Shown here: in pieces, positions 25,438-33,394 of the stretch
Layout: every line of letters begins with the position of its first letter
How positions within the stretch are numbered: the first letter of the stretch is position 1
Assembly (NCBI GenBank): GCA_035530375.1
Contig: DATKUY010000001.1
Span: 1-53,272 of the forward strand
DNA length: 53,272 nt
Reading direction: 5' to 3'
DNA from: Sulfuricella sp035530375
GTDB taxonomy: Bacteria; Pseudomonadota; Gammaproteobacteria; Burkholderiales; Sulfuricellaceae
Translations under genes and position numbers: made by a program
Notes under the pieces: generated by a model
The model's database searches: none
The model's input: only the letters and a program-made list of their open reading frames with translations
What the model was told of the DNA's origin: nothing

Positions 25438-26875
25438 TTTTCCAGGGCGCCTTGGTCTTGCTCCACACCGGGCTGTTGATCGCCATGTCCATGTCGCGAG
25501 CGAAGATGGCGAAGCCGTCGTAGCCGTGATACGGGCCGGAGTAGTCCCACGAGTGCATCTGGCGGAACGGCACGCCCATTTTCTGGAACACATACTTTTC
25601 CTTGATACCGGAGCCGACCAGGTCGGGCTTGATCTTCTCGACGAATTTTTCCAGCTCGTAAGCGGTCACGTCGTCATAGATCAGGGTGCCGTCCTTGACG
25701 TAATGCGTGGTACGCTGGTAATCGTCGTTGTGGCCGAATTCGTAGCCGGTGCCGGCGATTTCCATGCCCAGATCCTCGTAGGCGCCGACCACGTGGCGCG
25801 GCCGCAAGCCGCCGACATAGAGCATCACGGTCTTGCCGTCGAGGCGCGGCTTGTACTTGGCAACCACCGCATCGGCCATCGGCTGGTACTTGGCGATGAC
25901 CCGCTCCGCACCTTCCTTGATCTTGTCGTCGAACTGGGCGGCGATGGCGCGCAGGCTCTCGGCGATCTTGGTCGGTCCGAAGAAATTGTATTCGAGCCAT
26001 GGAATATTGAATTTCTCTTCCATGTAACGCGAGATATAGTTCATCGAGCGGTAGCAGTGGATCAGATTGAGCTTGGCCTTGGGCGTGGCTTCCATCTCCT
26101 TCAGGGTGCCGTCGCCGGACCACTGGGCGATCACGCGCAGGCCCATTTCCTCCAGCAGGATGCGGGAGGCCCAGGCATCGCCGCCGATGTTGTAGTCGCC
26201 GATAATGGCCACGTCGTAGGGCGTGCCCTCGAATTCCTTGACCTTGCCCTCCGCGCCTTCCAGCACGAAGTCGCGCACCGCGTCGTTGGCGATGTGGTGG
26301 CCGAGGGATTGCGACACCCCGCGGAAACCCTCGCAGCGCACCGGTACGATGGTCTTGCCGATCTGCTTGGCCTTCTTCTTCGACACCGCCTCGATGTCGT
26401 CGCCGATCAGTCCGATCGGACATTCGGACTGCACCGACAAGCCGTTGTTCAGGGGAAACAGGACTTCGATCTCGTCCATCATCTTGTCCAGCTTCTTGTC
26501 GCCGCCGAACACGATGTCCTTTTCCTGGAAATCGGAGGTGAACTGCATGGTGCCGAAGGCGTTCACCCCGGTCACGCCGATGAAGTAGTTGCGGCGCGAC
26601 GCCCAGGAATACTGGCCGCAGCCCACCGGGCCGTGGCTGATGTGAATCATGTCCTTGATCGGGCCCCACACCACGCCCTTGGAACCGGCATAGGCGCAGC
26701 CGCGGATGGTCATCACGCCGGGCAGCGACTTGATGTTGGACTTCACGCCGCAATCAGGCTTGCCTTCCTCGTGCACGCCGAGGTGCTTGACGCGCTTCTT
26801 GGCGGATTTTTCCGGGTAGACCGAGAGTACTTCCTCGATCAGTTCCTTGTTTCTGGCTTTGACATCTGTAGTCAT
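25433..26875 (-). CDS. nifD: Nitrogenase MoFe protein alpha subunit NifD
   Basis: The 480-residue alpha subunit that carries FeMo-cofactor. P-cluster region HGPVGCGQYSWASRR and the two FeMo-co ligand sites, Cys in LIHCYRSMNYIS and His in MHSWDYSGPYHG, are all present, as is the Mo-type WLEYNFFGPTK segment. No VnfG/AnfG-like gene is nearby, so this is a molybdenum enzyme. It begins MTTDVKARNKELIEEVLSVYPEK, as usual. It follows nifH by 102 bases with a family A hairpin between. Confidence 0.98.
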   Translation of the reverse strand: MTTDVKARNKELIEEVLSVYPEKSAKKRVKHLGVHEEGKPDCGVKSNIKSLPGVMTIRGCAYAGSKGVVWGPIKDMIHISHGPVGCGQYSWASRRNYFIGVTGVNAFGTMQFTSDFQEKDIVFGGDKKLDKMMDEIEVLFPLNNGLSVQSECPIGLIGDDIEAVSKKKAKQIGKTIVPVRCEGFRGVSQSLGHHIANDAVRDFVLEGAEGKVKEFEGTPYDVAIIGDYNIGGDAWASRILLEEMGLRVIAQWSGDGTLKEMEATPKAKLNLIHCYRSMNYISRYMEEKFNIPWLEYNFFGPTKIAESLRAIAAQFDDKIKEGAERVIAKYQPMADAVVAKYKPRLDGKTVMLYVGGLRPRHVVGAYEDLGMEIAGTGYEFGHNDDYQRTTHYVKDGTLIYDDVTAYELEKFVEKIKPDLVGSGIKEKYVFQKMGVPFRQMHSWDYSGPYHGYDGFAIFARDMDMAINSPVWSKTKAPWKK

Positions 26876-26900
26876 TTCAAACTCCTTATTTCGATATCTT

Positions 26901-26971
26901 TCACCGCAGAGACGCGGAGAGCGACACCGGCTCCATACTGCTTTCTCTGCGTCTCTGCGCCTCTGCGGTTG
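26901..26971. repeat. Intergenic inverted repeat, family A
   Basis: The nifH/nifD spacer. The left arm tcaccgcagagacgcggagag pairs with the right arm ctctgcgtctctgcgcctctgcggtt. A stable stem here in the nifHDK transcript could affect the relative amount of nifH and nifDK message; that is inference. Confidence 0.78.
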
Positions 26972-26977
26972 AACCTG

Positions 26978-27850
26978 TTACGCTGCGGCCGCCTTGCCGA
27001 CGATCGACTCGTCCACCTGTTCCATCACGCCGAACTCGAGCAGCAACTCTTCCAGTTCGTCCATGGTGATCGGAGTCGGGATGGTGCCCTTGCCGGCATT
27101 GGCGTGGATTTTCTGGGCAAGCTGACGATATTCTTCGGCCTGCTTCGAATCCGGCGCATATTCCAGCACCGTCATGCGGCGCAGTTCGGCGTGCTGGACC
27201 ACGTTGTCGCGCGGCACGAAGTGGATCAGTTGGGTGTTCAGCTTCTTCGCCAACGCTTCGGCCAGCTCCAGTTCCTTGTCGGTCTGGCGCTCGTTGCAGA
27301 CCAGCCCGCCGAGGCGCACGCCACCGGCGTTGGCGTATTTCAGAATGCCCTTGGAAATGTTGTTGGCGGCATACATCGCCATCATCTCGCCGGACATCAC
27401 GATGTAGATTTCCTGCGCCTTGTTTTCGCGGATCGGCATGGCGAAACCGCCGCACACCACGTCGCCGAGCACGTCGTAGGACACGTAGTCCATACCGTCG
27501 TAGGCGCCGTTTTCTTCGAGGAAGTTGATGGCGGTGATCACGCCGCGACCGGCGCAGCCCACGCCAGGCTCAGGGCCGCCGGACTCGGTGCAGCGGATGT
27601 CGCGATAGCCGTACTTCAGCACGTCCTCGATTTCCAGGTCCTCCACGCTGCCTGCTTCAGCCGCCAGGGAAAGTACGGTGTCCTGCGCCTTGGCGTGCAG
27701 GATCAAACGGGTGGAGTCGGCCTTGGGATCGCAGCCGACGATGAGGATTTTCTGGCCCATCTCGGCGAGGGCCGCCAGGGTGTTTTGGGAGGTGGTGGAC
27801 TTGCCGATACCACCCTTGCCGTAAAAAGCAATCTGTCTTAGTGAGGCCAT
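26978..27850 (-). CDS. nifH: Nitrogenase iron protein NifH
   Basis: The 290-residue Fe protein: ATP-dependent electron donor to NifDK, also needed for FeMo-co and P-cluster assembly. P-loop GKGGIGKST (11-19); cluster ligands Cys99 (GVGCAGRG) and Cys133 (VVCGGF); switch region DPKADSTRLI. Arg102, three residues after Cys99, is the residue that DraT ADP-ribosylates, and draT is encoded divergently next door. First gene of nifH-nifD-nifK-ferredoxin-fmdB. A consensus sigma54 promoter and a NifA site lie upstream. Confidence 0.98.
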   Translation of the reverse strand: MASLRQIAFYGKGGIGKSTTSQNTLAALAEMGQKILIVGCDPKADSTRLILHAKAQDTVLSLAAEAGSVEDLEIEDVLKYGYRDIRCTESGGPEPGVGCAGRGVITAINFLEENGAYDGMDYVSYDVLGDVVCGGFAMPIRENKAQEIYIVMSGEMMAMYAANNISKGILKYANAGGVRLGGLVCNERQTDKELELAEALAKKLNTQLIHFVPRDNVVQHAELRRMTVLEYAPDSKQAEEYRQLAQKIHANAGKGTIPTPITMDELEELLLEFGVMEQVDESIVGKAAAA

Positions 27851-27913
27851 TCAAGTTTCTCCTTCGTGAAAATTAATAATCCGGTTCGGTTTGTAGCCGT
27901 GCAAACGGGGTAA

Positions 27914-27929
27914 TGCAACCACTGTGCCA
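27914..27929 (-). promoter_or_regulatory. Sigma54 promoter of nifH
   Basis: On the minus strand TGGCAC-AGTGG-TTGCA, a perfect -24/-12 sequence. The -12 end lies 63 bases upstream of the nifH ATG. Confidence 0.92.
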
Positions 27930-28000
27930 GGTGCTTATAAAAAACAATAACGCAATGTTTATAAATAATATTTATCAATTTTTCAGCGCTTGAGATGTTG

Positions 28001-28016
28001 TGTCGCAAAGCCGACA
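28001..28016 (-). promoter_or_regulatory. NifA upstream activator site for nifH
   Basis: TGT-CGCAAAGCCG-ACA, an exact TGT-N10-ACA, about 72 bases upstream of the -24 box. The DNA between it and the promoter is AT-rich (about 27940-27985) and includes tatcaattttt, one mismatch from an IHF consensus, so an IHF-assisted loop is plausible. The site is symmetric and could also act on the divergent draT side. Confidence 0.82.
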
Positions 28017-28065
28017 AACGGGATGGCGATGTCGGGAAGTCTTCGAATTTTCACATCAGACAACA

Positions 28066-28180
28066 TAAACCGCAGAGGCGCGAAGACGCGGTGATGCAGA
28101 GAAAGGCAAAGCATTGGAATGGATGTCAAATAAGGCTATCAGGGGAAACTCTTCTCTGCGCCTCCGCGCCTCTGCGGTAA
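28066..28180. repeat. Intergenic inverted repeat, family A (draT leader)
   Basis: The left arm aaccgcagaggcgcgaagacgc (28068 on) and the right arm gcgcctccgcgcctctgcggt (28158-28178) are complementary with a long central loop. It lies between the nifH activator site and draT. Confidence 0.7.
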
Positions 28181-28230
28181 AAAAACAAGCCTTGGCCAAT
28201 TTAGGAACAAAACTTGCTATACCCCTCGCA

Positions 28231-29049
28231 ATGGACGGCAAAACCGACAATTTCAGGGGGCACAGCACCAACCTGGTGGGCATTCCCACCGGGCTACTGG
28301 CCAGCGCTGCCTTCAACGACTTTCCGCTGCCGCTGTCGATCAGCGGGGTGCATGAAATGAACCGGCCTTTTTTCGAGATGCTGTCGCAATCCCGTGACAG
28401 CGCCCATGCAGGCGAGATTTTCGAGCACTACATGAACCTGCTGTTCGGCCTGGACGGCAGCGCAATGGTTGGCGACGACAATGCCGGCAAGCGGCGTTTC
28501 CGTTCCAGCTACCGGCGCCTGCTCGAAGGCTGGGGCTTCGATTCCAGCGGCCCCGAGGGCGCGGTGCTGAAAGGCTGGGTGGAAAGCCGCTTCGGCCTGC
28601 TGCCCACCTTTCACAAGGAACGGCTGGGGCGATTTCCTTCGCCCGCCTGGATAACCTACGTCGAGGAGAAAATGTCGAGCCGCTTTCACAACAACAGCAT
28701 CAGCCTGCAGATCGACATCCTGTACGAATTCTGCCAATGGATGCTGGCGCACTGGCTGGCGCCCGGACGCAGGCATCTCACGCTCTACCGCGGCATCAAC
28801 AATTTCGACGAGCACCCTGTCATCGAGCGGATCGACCGGCGTACTGCGGTGATACGCCAGAACAGCCTGGTTTCATTCACCGCGAACCGCTACATCGCCG
28901 ACGAATTCGGCGACACCATTCTCGAAGCCAGGGTACCGGCGGTGAAAATACTGTTCTTCAACGAACTGCTGGACCGCCACCCGCTCAAGGGCGAGGGCGA
29001 ATACCTGGTGATCGGCGGCGATTACCGGGTTTCGATGAGTTATTTCTGA
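28231..29049 (+). CDS. draT: Dinitrogenase reductase ADP-ribosyltransferase DraT
   Basis: Transfers ADP-ribose from NAD+ to one Arg of NifH (Arg102 here) when ammonium appears or energy falls, switching nitrogenase off. The 272-residue protein shows the family sequence STNLVGIPTGLLASAAFNDFPLPLSISGVHEMNRPFF (about 12-48) and LTLYRGINNFDEH (about 182-194), the Arg of the ART catalytic R-S-E type fold, with the later EGEYLVIGGDY likely holding the catalytic Glu. ATG 28231 is chosen because family likeness starts there. It is divergent from nifH and heads a three-gene run with draG. Confidence 0.93.
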   Translation: MDGKTDNFRGHSTNLVGIPTGLLASAAFNDFPLPLSISGVHEMNRPFFEMLSQSRDSAHAGEIFEHYMNLLFGLDGSAMVGDDNAGKRRFRSSYRRLLEGWGFDSSGPEGAVLKGWVESRFGLLPTFHKERLGRFPSPAWITYVEEKMSSRFHNNSISLQIDILYEFCQWMLAHWLAPGRRHLTLYRGINNFDEHPVIERIDRRTAVIRQNSLVSFTANRYIADEFGDTILEARVPAVKILFFNELLDRHPLKGEGEYLVIGGDYRVSMSYF

Positions 29050-29077
29050 TTTTTCAACACCAACCAGGAGCATAAAA

Positions 29078-29647
29078 ATGTCCGACGCAAATCCTCTGGC
29101 CAAACTTGGCGAACACCTGTACTCCCCTGTCTTCAGGGGGCCGACCAAATCCGCAGGCCGCTTCGCCTTTCGCGGCGAAATGGCGCTCAAGTTCGCCCCC
29201 ACCATAGCCGGAGAGAAGCGTCCGCCGGAAATCAAGGCGGATCAGGTCATCATTGCCGCTGAAGGCGAAACGGTGCCGTTCTTCACCTGCCACGTCGACT
29301 CCCTGGCGCACCTCGACCTGATCAGGGAACTGCTGGGCAAATTGCTGGTGCCCACGGGCAAGTACTTCCTGTTCGCCGGCAACGTCGATATCTCGAAAAA
29401 ATATCGGGTCGAACCGGATGGCATTCCCTTCTACATCCTGCCGCTGGACGAAGCCACGGTATACAACGAGCTGCTCGAGATTTTCTACCTCGACAAGGGC
29501 GACCTGAAGAAACTGGGCGGCGAAGGCAAGATCGACGCAATCGTCGATGCCGCCGCCAAATTTTCCGGCAAGTTTCCCTTTGTCCCCTATGCCCAGGCGC
29601 TGGCGGAAATGGGGCCGATCAAGGTGGCGGAAAACCGGCCGGTTTAA
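29078..29647 (+). CDS. Unknown protein encoded between draT and draG
   Basis: A 189-residue soluble protein with no cysteine cluster or membrane segment; the only Cys is in FFTCHVDS (about 67-74). The C-terminal half is helical (EIFYLDKGDLKKLGGEGKIDAIVDAAAKFSGKFPFVPYAQ). A good AGGAG ribosome site precedes the ATG. It lies 28 bases after draT and 134 bases before draG on the same strand, so it is probably co-expressed and connected to Fe-protein modification. I do not recognise the family. Confidence 0.7.
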   Translation: MSDANPLAKLGEHLYSPVFRGPTKSAGRFAFRGEMALKFAPTIAGEKRPPEIKADQVIIAAEGETVPFFTCHVDSLAHLDLIRELLGKLLVPTGKYFLFAGNVDISKKYRVEPDGIPFYILPLDEATVYNELLEIFYLDKGDLKKLGGEGKIDAIVDAAAKFSGKFPFVPYAQALAEMGPIKVAENRPV

Positions 29648-29676
29648 TTGGGCCTGGCTTGACCCATAAAAGCCAT

Positions 29677-29769
29677 CACCGCAAAGTACGTAAAGGTTCG
29701 CAAGGTAAATCAATGCGACATGACCTTATTGCCTTTCCTTTGCGTTCCCTCGCGTCCTTTGCGGTAAAC
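29677..29769. repeat. Intergenic inverted repeat, family A (diverged)
   Basis: The spacer before draG. The left arm tcaccgcaaagtacgtaaaggttcgcaagg and the right arm cctttgcgttccctcgcgtcctttgcggta are complementary with a variant motif (gcaaagg instead of gcagagg). Confidence 0.65.
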
Positions 29770-29781
29770 AGGATTTAGAAA

Positions 29782-30663
29782 TTGTCGAAACTACACGACC
29801 GCGCCCTCGGCGCCTATCTCGGCCTGGCCTGCGGCGACGCGCTGGGCGCCACGGTGGAATTTCTCATGCCGCGCGAGATCAAGGCGCAGTACGGCACTCA
29901 CCGCGAAATCATCGGCGGCGGCTGGCTGCGCCTCAGGCCGGGGCGCGTCACCGACGATACCGAAATGTCGCTTTATCTCGGCCAGGCGATCCTGGACAGC
30001 GCTGGCTGGAACCTCGCCGCGGTAGCCGATTCCTTCGCCGCCTGGCTCAAAACCAAACCGGTGGATGTCGGCGCCACCTGCCGTCGCGGCATCCGCCGCT
30101 ACATGCTGCAAGGCATCCTCGAAGGGCCGCCCTCCGACTCCGACGGCGGCAACGGCGCCGCGATGCGCAACCTGCCGGTGGCGATCTACACGCTGGGCAA
30201 CGACGCCCTGTTCGAGCGCTACAGCCTGGAGCAGGCCCACATCACCCACCACCACCCGCTGTCCGATGCCGGCACCGTGGCGCTCGGGCGCATGGTGCAA
30301 ACCCTGATCCTCGGCGGCGGCATCAAGGAATGCCGCGCCATTGCCAATCGGCTGATCGAACGACATCGCCAGTTCCGCCTCATCCCCTACCCTGGCCGCG
30401 CCTCCGGCTACATCGTGGACACGGTGCAGACGGCGGCGCACTTTTTTTTCTTCACCGACAACTTCGAAAGCTGCGTGGTGGAAACCGTCAATCGCGGCGA
30501 AGATGCCGACACCACCGGCGCGCTGGCCGGCATGCTGGCGGGAGCGCTGTACGGCGCGGAAGAAATCCCGAAACGCTGGCTGGAAAAACTGGAGCCGGAA
30601 ACCGTTCGCCGCATTCACGAACAGGTTGAAGGATTGCTGAGCATCTGTCCGGCTGCGGCATAA
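29782..30663 (+). CDS. draG: ADP-ribosyl-dinitrogenase reductase glycohydrolase DraG
   Basis: Removes ADP-ribose from NifH and so restores nitrogenase activity. The 293-residue protein shows the binuclear-Mn ligands of the family: GDALGA near the N-terminus, VTDDTEMSLYLG (about 56-67) and the C-terminal RGEDADTTGALAGMLAGALYG (about 237-257). The start is TTG 29782 (MSKLHDRALGAYLGLACGDALG); no nearby ATG fits. It follows a repeat-filled spacer after the unknown gene. Confidence 0.93.
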   Translation: MSKLHDRALGAYLGLACGDALGATVEFLMPREIKAQYGTHREIIGGGWLRLRPGRVTDDTEMSLYLGQAILDSAGWNLAAVADSFAAWLKTKPVDVGATCRRGIRRYMLQGILEGPPSDSDGGNGAAMRNLPVAIYTLGNDALFERYSLEQAHITHHHPLSDAGTVALGRMVQTLILGGGIKECRAIANRLIERHRQFRLIPYPGRASGYIVDTVQTAAHFFFFTDNFESCVVETVNRGEDADTTGALAGMLAGALYGAEEIPKRWLEKLEPETVRRIHEQVEGLLSICPAAA

Positions 30664-30713
30664 ATCGTTATCTCGCTTATGACAAACAGGACTGGAATGA
30701 TTTTAAATGTGAT

Positions 30714-30743
30714 GTATTCGTAGCCCCCGTTACGGGGGAATAC
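30714..30743. terminator. Hairpin after draG, possible terminator
   Basis: cccccg-tta-cggggg, with an outer gtatt/aatac pair, lies about 50 bases after the draG stop. No T-tract follows, so termination is uncertain; it may also be a small repeat. Confidence 0.4.
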
Positions 30744-31221
30744 AAGCTGGCTCTTTTGGAATGCGCTCGATGGTCCTAACGTGCCAGGAGCGGCCGGTCG
30801 GATTCCCAGGCCGGAATGACGACTCCATACTCAGGCTGTGTAAAAACACGTGAAGGTTTAGTTCCCGGAGATTTCCTGCCTTGTTCTTGTCGGCCTTTAA
30901 CCGATTGCTGGCACCTTGTTGCCGAGGTAGAGTCGCTGATTCCGGCGACACAGCTCGCTGTATGATTTTGCAGTGACGATGTTCTATGCCTTGTACGGCA
31001 CCTTGCGATGTCTGGATGTTGAAACTGCCGGATGCACGTACCGCCATGCGCTCCAACTTTCTTGCCGGCAGGAATCTCTGCCTTGACCAGATCACTGGCT
31101 TGGGACCATGAATCCGCTTCTGGCCCTCGGTTTGGAAAACAATAAGAGGAAATCACCCTATTTCTTGGCAGTTTCTGCGAATGCGGCCTAATATGCAATA
31201 TATGCAATGAGATTAGACTCG
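30744..31221. other. Non-coding or decayed stretch
   Basis: No supportable gene. A 158-codon minus-strand open frame (30776-31252) has no family-like sequence and contains many Arg/Ser/Gln runs. The base aggctgtgtaaaaaca at about 30832 resembles the ends of some insertion sequences, but no partner end or transposase is seen. It may be the scar of a lost element at the start of the accessory block. Confidence 0.35.
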
Positions 31222-31356
31222 ATGAACGTTGCTGCTGAACTGGGGTTGCCAACGCCAGGAATCACAAGGTATAGAGAACGCAACATGAATCAACCTATTC
31301 GTGCAATGGTTGAGTTGGCCGGCAGGAAACTGGGAAACACTCACCGCGACGTGTAA
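31222..31356 (+). CDS. Possible 44-residue leader protein before the slipin gene
   Basis: MNVAAELGLPTPGITRYRERNMNQP... ends in GNTHRDV, 11 bases before the slipin ATG. It is basic and soluble. A shorter start is available at 31285. I cannot show that it is expressed; the spacing and in-frame continuity are the only support. Confidence 0.3.
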   Translation: MNVAAELGLPTPGITRYRERNMNQPIRAMVELAGRKLGNTHRDV

Positions 31357-31367
31357 GGAGGCGAAAA

Positions 31368-32153
31368 ATGGCTGGAGAATTTGGTTCGATTGGCATCTTC
31401 GCGCTGCTTCTGGCAGTTGTCCTATTTCTTAGCTCCGCAGTCCGAATCTTCCGCGAGTATGAGCGCGGCGTCGTTTTCACCCTTGGGCGCTTCTGGCAAG
31501 TGAAGGGACCAGGGTTGGTGATAATAATCCCCGCCATCCAGCAGGTGGTAAAGGTCGATCTTCGCACCGTCGTATTGGAGGTCCCTACCCAGGATGTGAT
31601 CTCGCGGGACAACGTATCTGTAAAAGTCAGCGCAGTGATTTATTTCCGTGTAGTAGATCCACAAAAGGCCATCATACAAGTGGTTGATTTTCTGAATGCC
31701 ACAAGCCAACTGGCACAGACTATGTTGCGATCGGTGTTGGGCAAGCACCTGTTGGACGAAATGCTTTCGGAGCGTGAGAGGCTGAATCTGGATATTCAGC
31801 AAGCTCTGGATGCGCAAACAGATACGTGGGGAATCAAAGTCGCCAACGTCGAGATCAAGCAGGTCGACTTGACCGAATCCATGATACGGGCGATTGCCAG
31901 GCAAGCCGAGGCGGAACGCGAGCGGCGTGCTAAAGTAATTCACGCCGAGGGGGAATTACAGGCTTCGGAAAAACTATTCCAAGCGGCCGCGATACTGGCG
32001 CAAGAGCCGCAGGCTATCCTGCTACGCTACCTGGAAACGCTAACAGTGATCGGTGCAGACAAAAACACCACCGTCGTGTTTCCTCTTCCGATGGACCTCG
32101 TAACCCCTTTCCTGAAAAAAGTAAAACAGGGTTCGGACAAGGCGCCCCCCTGA
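31368..32153 (+). CDS. Slipin (SPFH/band 7 membrane protein)
   Basis: A 261-residue stomatin-like protein. One N-terminal membrane helix (about 8-26) is followed by the SPFH domain: REYERGVVFTLGRFWQVKGPGLVIIIPAIQQVVKVDLRT, with the P-x-hydrophobic signature, then a charged coiled coil (about 170-215, EAERERRAKVIHAEGELQASEKL). Such proteins form membrane microdomains and often pair with a NfeD protease partner; none is adjacent. AAGGAGG precedes the ATG. No clear link to nitrogen fixation. Confidence 0.88.
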   Translation: MAGEFGSIGIFALLLAVVLFLSSAVRIFREYERGVVFTLGRFWQVKGPGLVIIIPAIQQVVKVDLRTVVLEVPTQDVISRDNVSVKVSAVIYFRVVDPQKAIIQVVDFLNATSQLAQTMLRSVLGKHLLDEMLSERERLNLDIQQALDAQTDTWGIKVANVEIKQVDLTESMIRAIARQAEAERERRAKVIHAEGELQASEKLFQAAAILAQEPQAILLRYLETLTVIGADKNTTVVFPLPMDLVTPFLKKVKQGSDKAPP

Positions 32154-32419
32154 ATCGAGAGCAGTCGTCATCAGTGATGAGCGCCAGAGCAAAACGATGA
32201 TCGACCGCATAAGCAGCTTGTCTTGTCCAAACAATCGGGGTCGGCGATCAATAAGCTATTGGGGATTATCTAGTTTCCTGCATTGCGATTCCATATAGGA
32301 TCCCTGATAACTGGATGTTCTCGGCAATCTCGCTGACAAGCCGTTCATGGCACGTAACAGCCCAGTCTCGGCGATCAGCTTTGGGCACGCTAACAGCGCT
32401 TGCGGTCTCGTCGAATCGG
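32154..32419. other. Spacer after slipin, nothing recognised
   Basis: About 265 bases between the slipin stop and the bacteriohemerythrin stop. I see no gene, no strong hairpin and no promoter here. Confidence 0.4.
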
Positions 32420-32836
32420 TTAGGACAGTCCTTTGGATACCAGAAAATTGCCGAGCACCTTGTCGGCTTGAAGGATATGAAGCTCCGCCCAGTCGCTTAG
32501 GAAGGCTGTAACCAATTCCGCTTTGTTCTGCCTGGAGCCGCCAAGAAGTTTATAGAGGTTGTTCATTCGTTGCAGTAATTCGAGATGTTCCTCGATATGG
32601 TTTTGCAGCTCGGGAAAACCATGTTCCTCCATGAGTCGCTGCTCAAGTGCAAAATGCATATGGGTAAAAAGAATAAGGTCGTCCATCATGGACCTGATGG
32701 TTATGGTTTTAGCCCCATGGGCAACCGCGTCGGCAATCAGGTTGACCCGCTCTATCAATTCCCGGTGCTGACCATCTATGGAAGCGATGCCGACCTTATG
32801 GACGTTTTCATCCCAAATTAGATGATATTTTTTCAT
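32420..32836 (-). CDS. Bacteriohemerythrin
   Basis: A 138-residue oxygen-binding di-iron protein. The full ligand set is present: His24, His61 and Glu65 (H-x3-E), His80 and His84 (H-x3-H), His120 and Asp125 (H-x4-D). Hemerythrins bind O2 and can deliver it or buffer it; in a diazotroph, scavenging O2 near nitrogenase is a reasonable inference. It is a single gene on its strand. Confidence 0.93.
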   Translation of the reverse strand: MKKYHLIWDENVHKVGIASIDGQHRELIERVNLIADAVAHGAKTITIRSMMDDLILFTHMHFALEQRLMEEHGFPELQNHIEEHLELLQRMNNLYKLLGGSRQNKAELVTAFLSDWAELHILQADKVLGNFLVSKGLS

Positions 32837-33093
32837 AAGGCGGTTATTGCCTCATCGCGTTTGATGGATCCGCAAAGCCGTTTCTACAAGTGCGCATAAC
32901 TATGCGGCAACAGATCAGTGCAAAGCACTGTTACTTTGACTATAGCCTCTTTTTTGTATAGCTCCCTTTTTGCCGCCCTGCGCAGTTAGGTTTTTATTGG
33001 TAGTACTGAGTTTACAACTGGACTCATCGCTCTTGAGGCTACAAAGTAATGCTGCGGGCAGCTTGTCCATCAACTTCACCTACGCCCTAGCAC

Positions 33094-33144
33094 TCAATTC
33101 ACCCGGTAATTCATGTGACAGGCCACGCATTGCTCGGTGACCTT
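33094..33144 (-). pseudogene. Cytochrome c-prime 3' remnant
   Basis: The last codons read KVTEQCVACHMNYRVN and then stop. C-x2-CH followed by x2-YR at the very C-terminus is the heme site of class II cytochromes (c-prime/c-556). The rest of the gene is absent: upstream sequence on the same strand is the intron-like remnant. A broken gene end, not a functional cytochrome. Confidence 0.55.
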
Positions 33145-33385
33145 GGATCGCCCCCGTCCCCGCGACGCCTGACTTTGTGCTTGTTGCGTAACCACCGACC
33201 CAGCCGGACTATCGTGTAGCTGTCGAGCGCCCGATATGCTTTGTTGACGGCAACACCTACTTGGAAGTAGTTCATCCAGCCACTTCGTTACACCCATGAC
33301 TGCTTCGATTGCTTCCGGCTGGAGCGGTTGCCGGGTGGGACTTACACCCACTGGGAAAGCGCCGCCTTTTCACGGCGCATGCCAG
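33111..33385 (-). mobile_element. Group II intron remnant (maturase C-terminal piece)
   Basis: On the minus strand a 56-codon frame (33281 to the stop at 33111) reads GWMNYFQVGVAVNKAYRALD, then RLGRWLRNKHKVRRRG, the maturase (GIIM) end of group II intron reverse transcriptases. An in-frame stop (TAA) lies just upstream. Before it (about 33310-33385) the sequence gtgggtgtaagtcccacc resembles a group II intron domain I segment. The central reverse transcriptase is deleted. It abuts a cytochrome remnant. Confidence 0.55.
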
Positions 33386-33394
33386 GAGCAGACA

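Noticed and set aside
25376..27841. An 821-codon plus-strand open frame opposite nifD and nifH
   Set aside because: It is antisense to clear NifD and NifH sequence. High-GC codon bias leaves long open antisense frames; no family-like sequence is present.
23807..27850. An alternative (V or Fe-only) nitrogenase
   Set aside because: NifD has Mo-type signatures, nifE/N/Q/V and modABC are present, and there is no G subunit gene.
30776..31252. A 158-codon minus-strand open frame
   Set aside because: No ribosome site or family-like sequence; composition rich in Ser/Arg/Gln; more likely non-coding.
33094..33351. An 85-codon frame as a cytochrome gene
   Set aside because: Only the last 16 or so codons look like a cytochrome; the rest is a frameshifted reading of an intron-like maturase piece.
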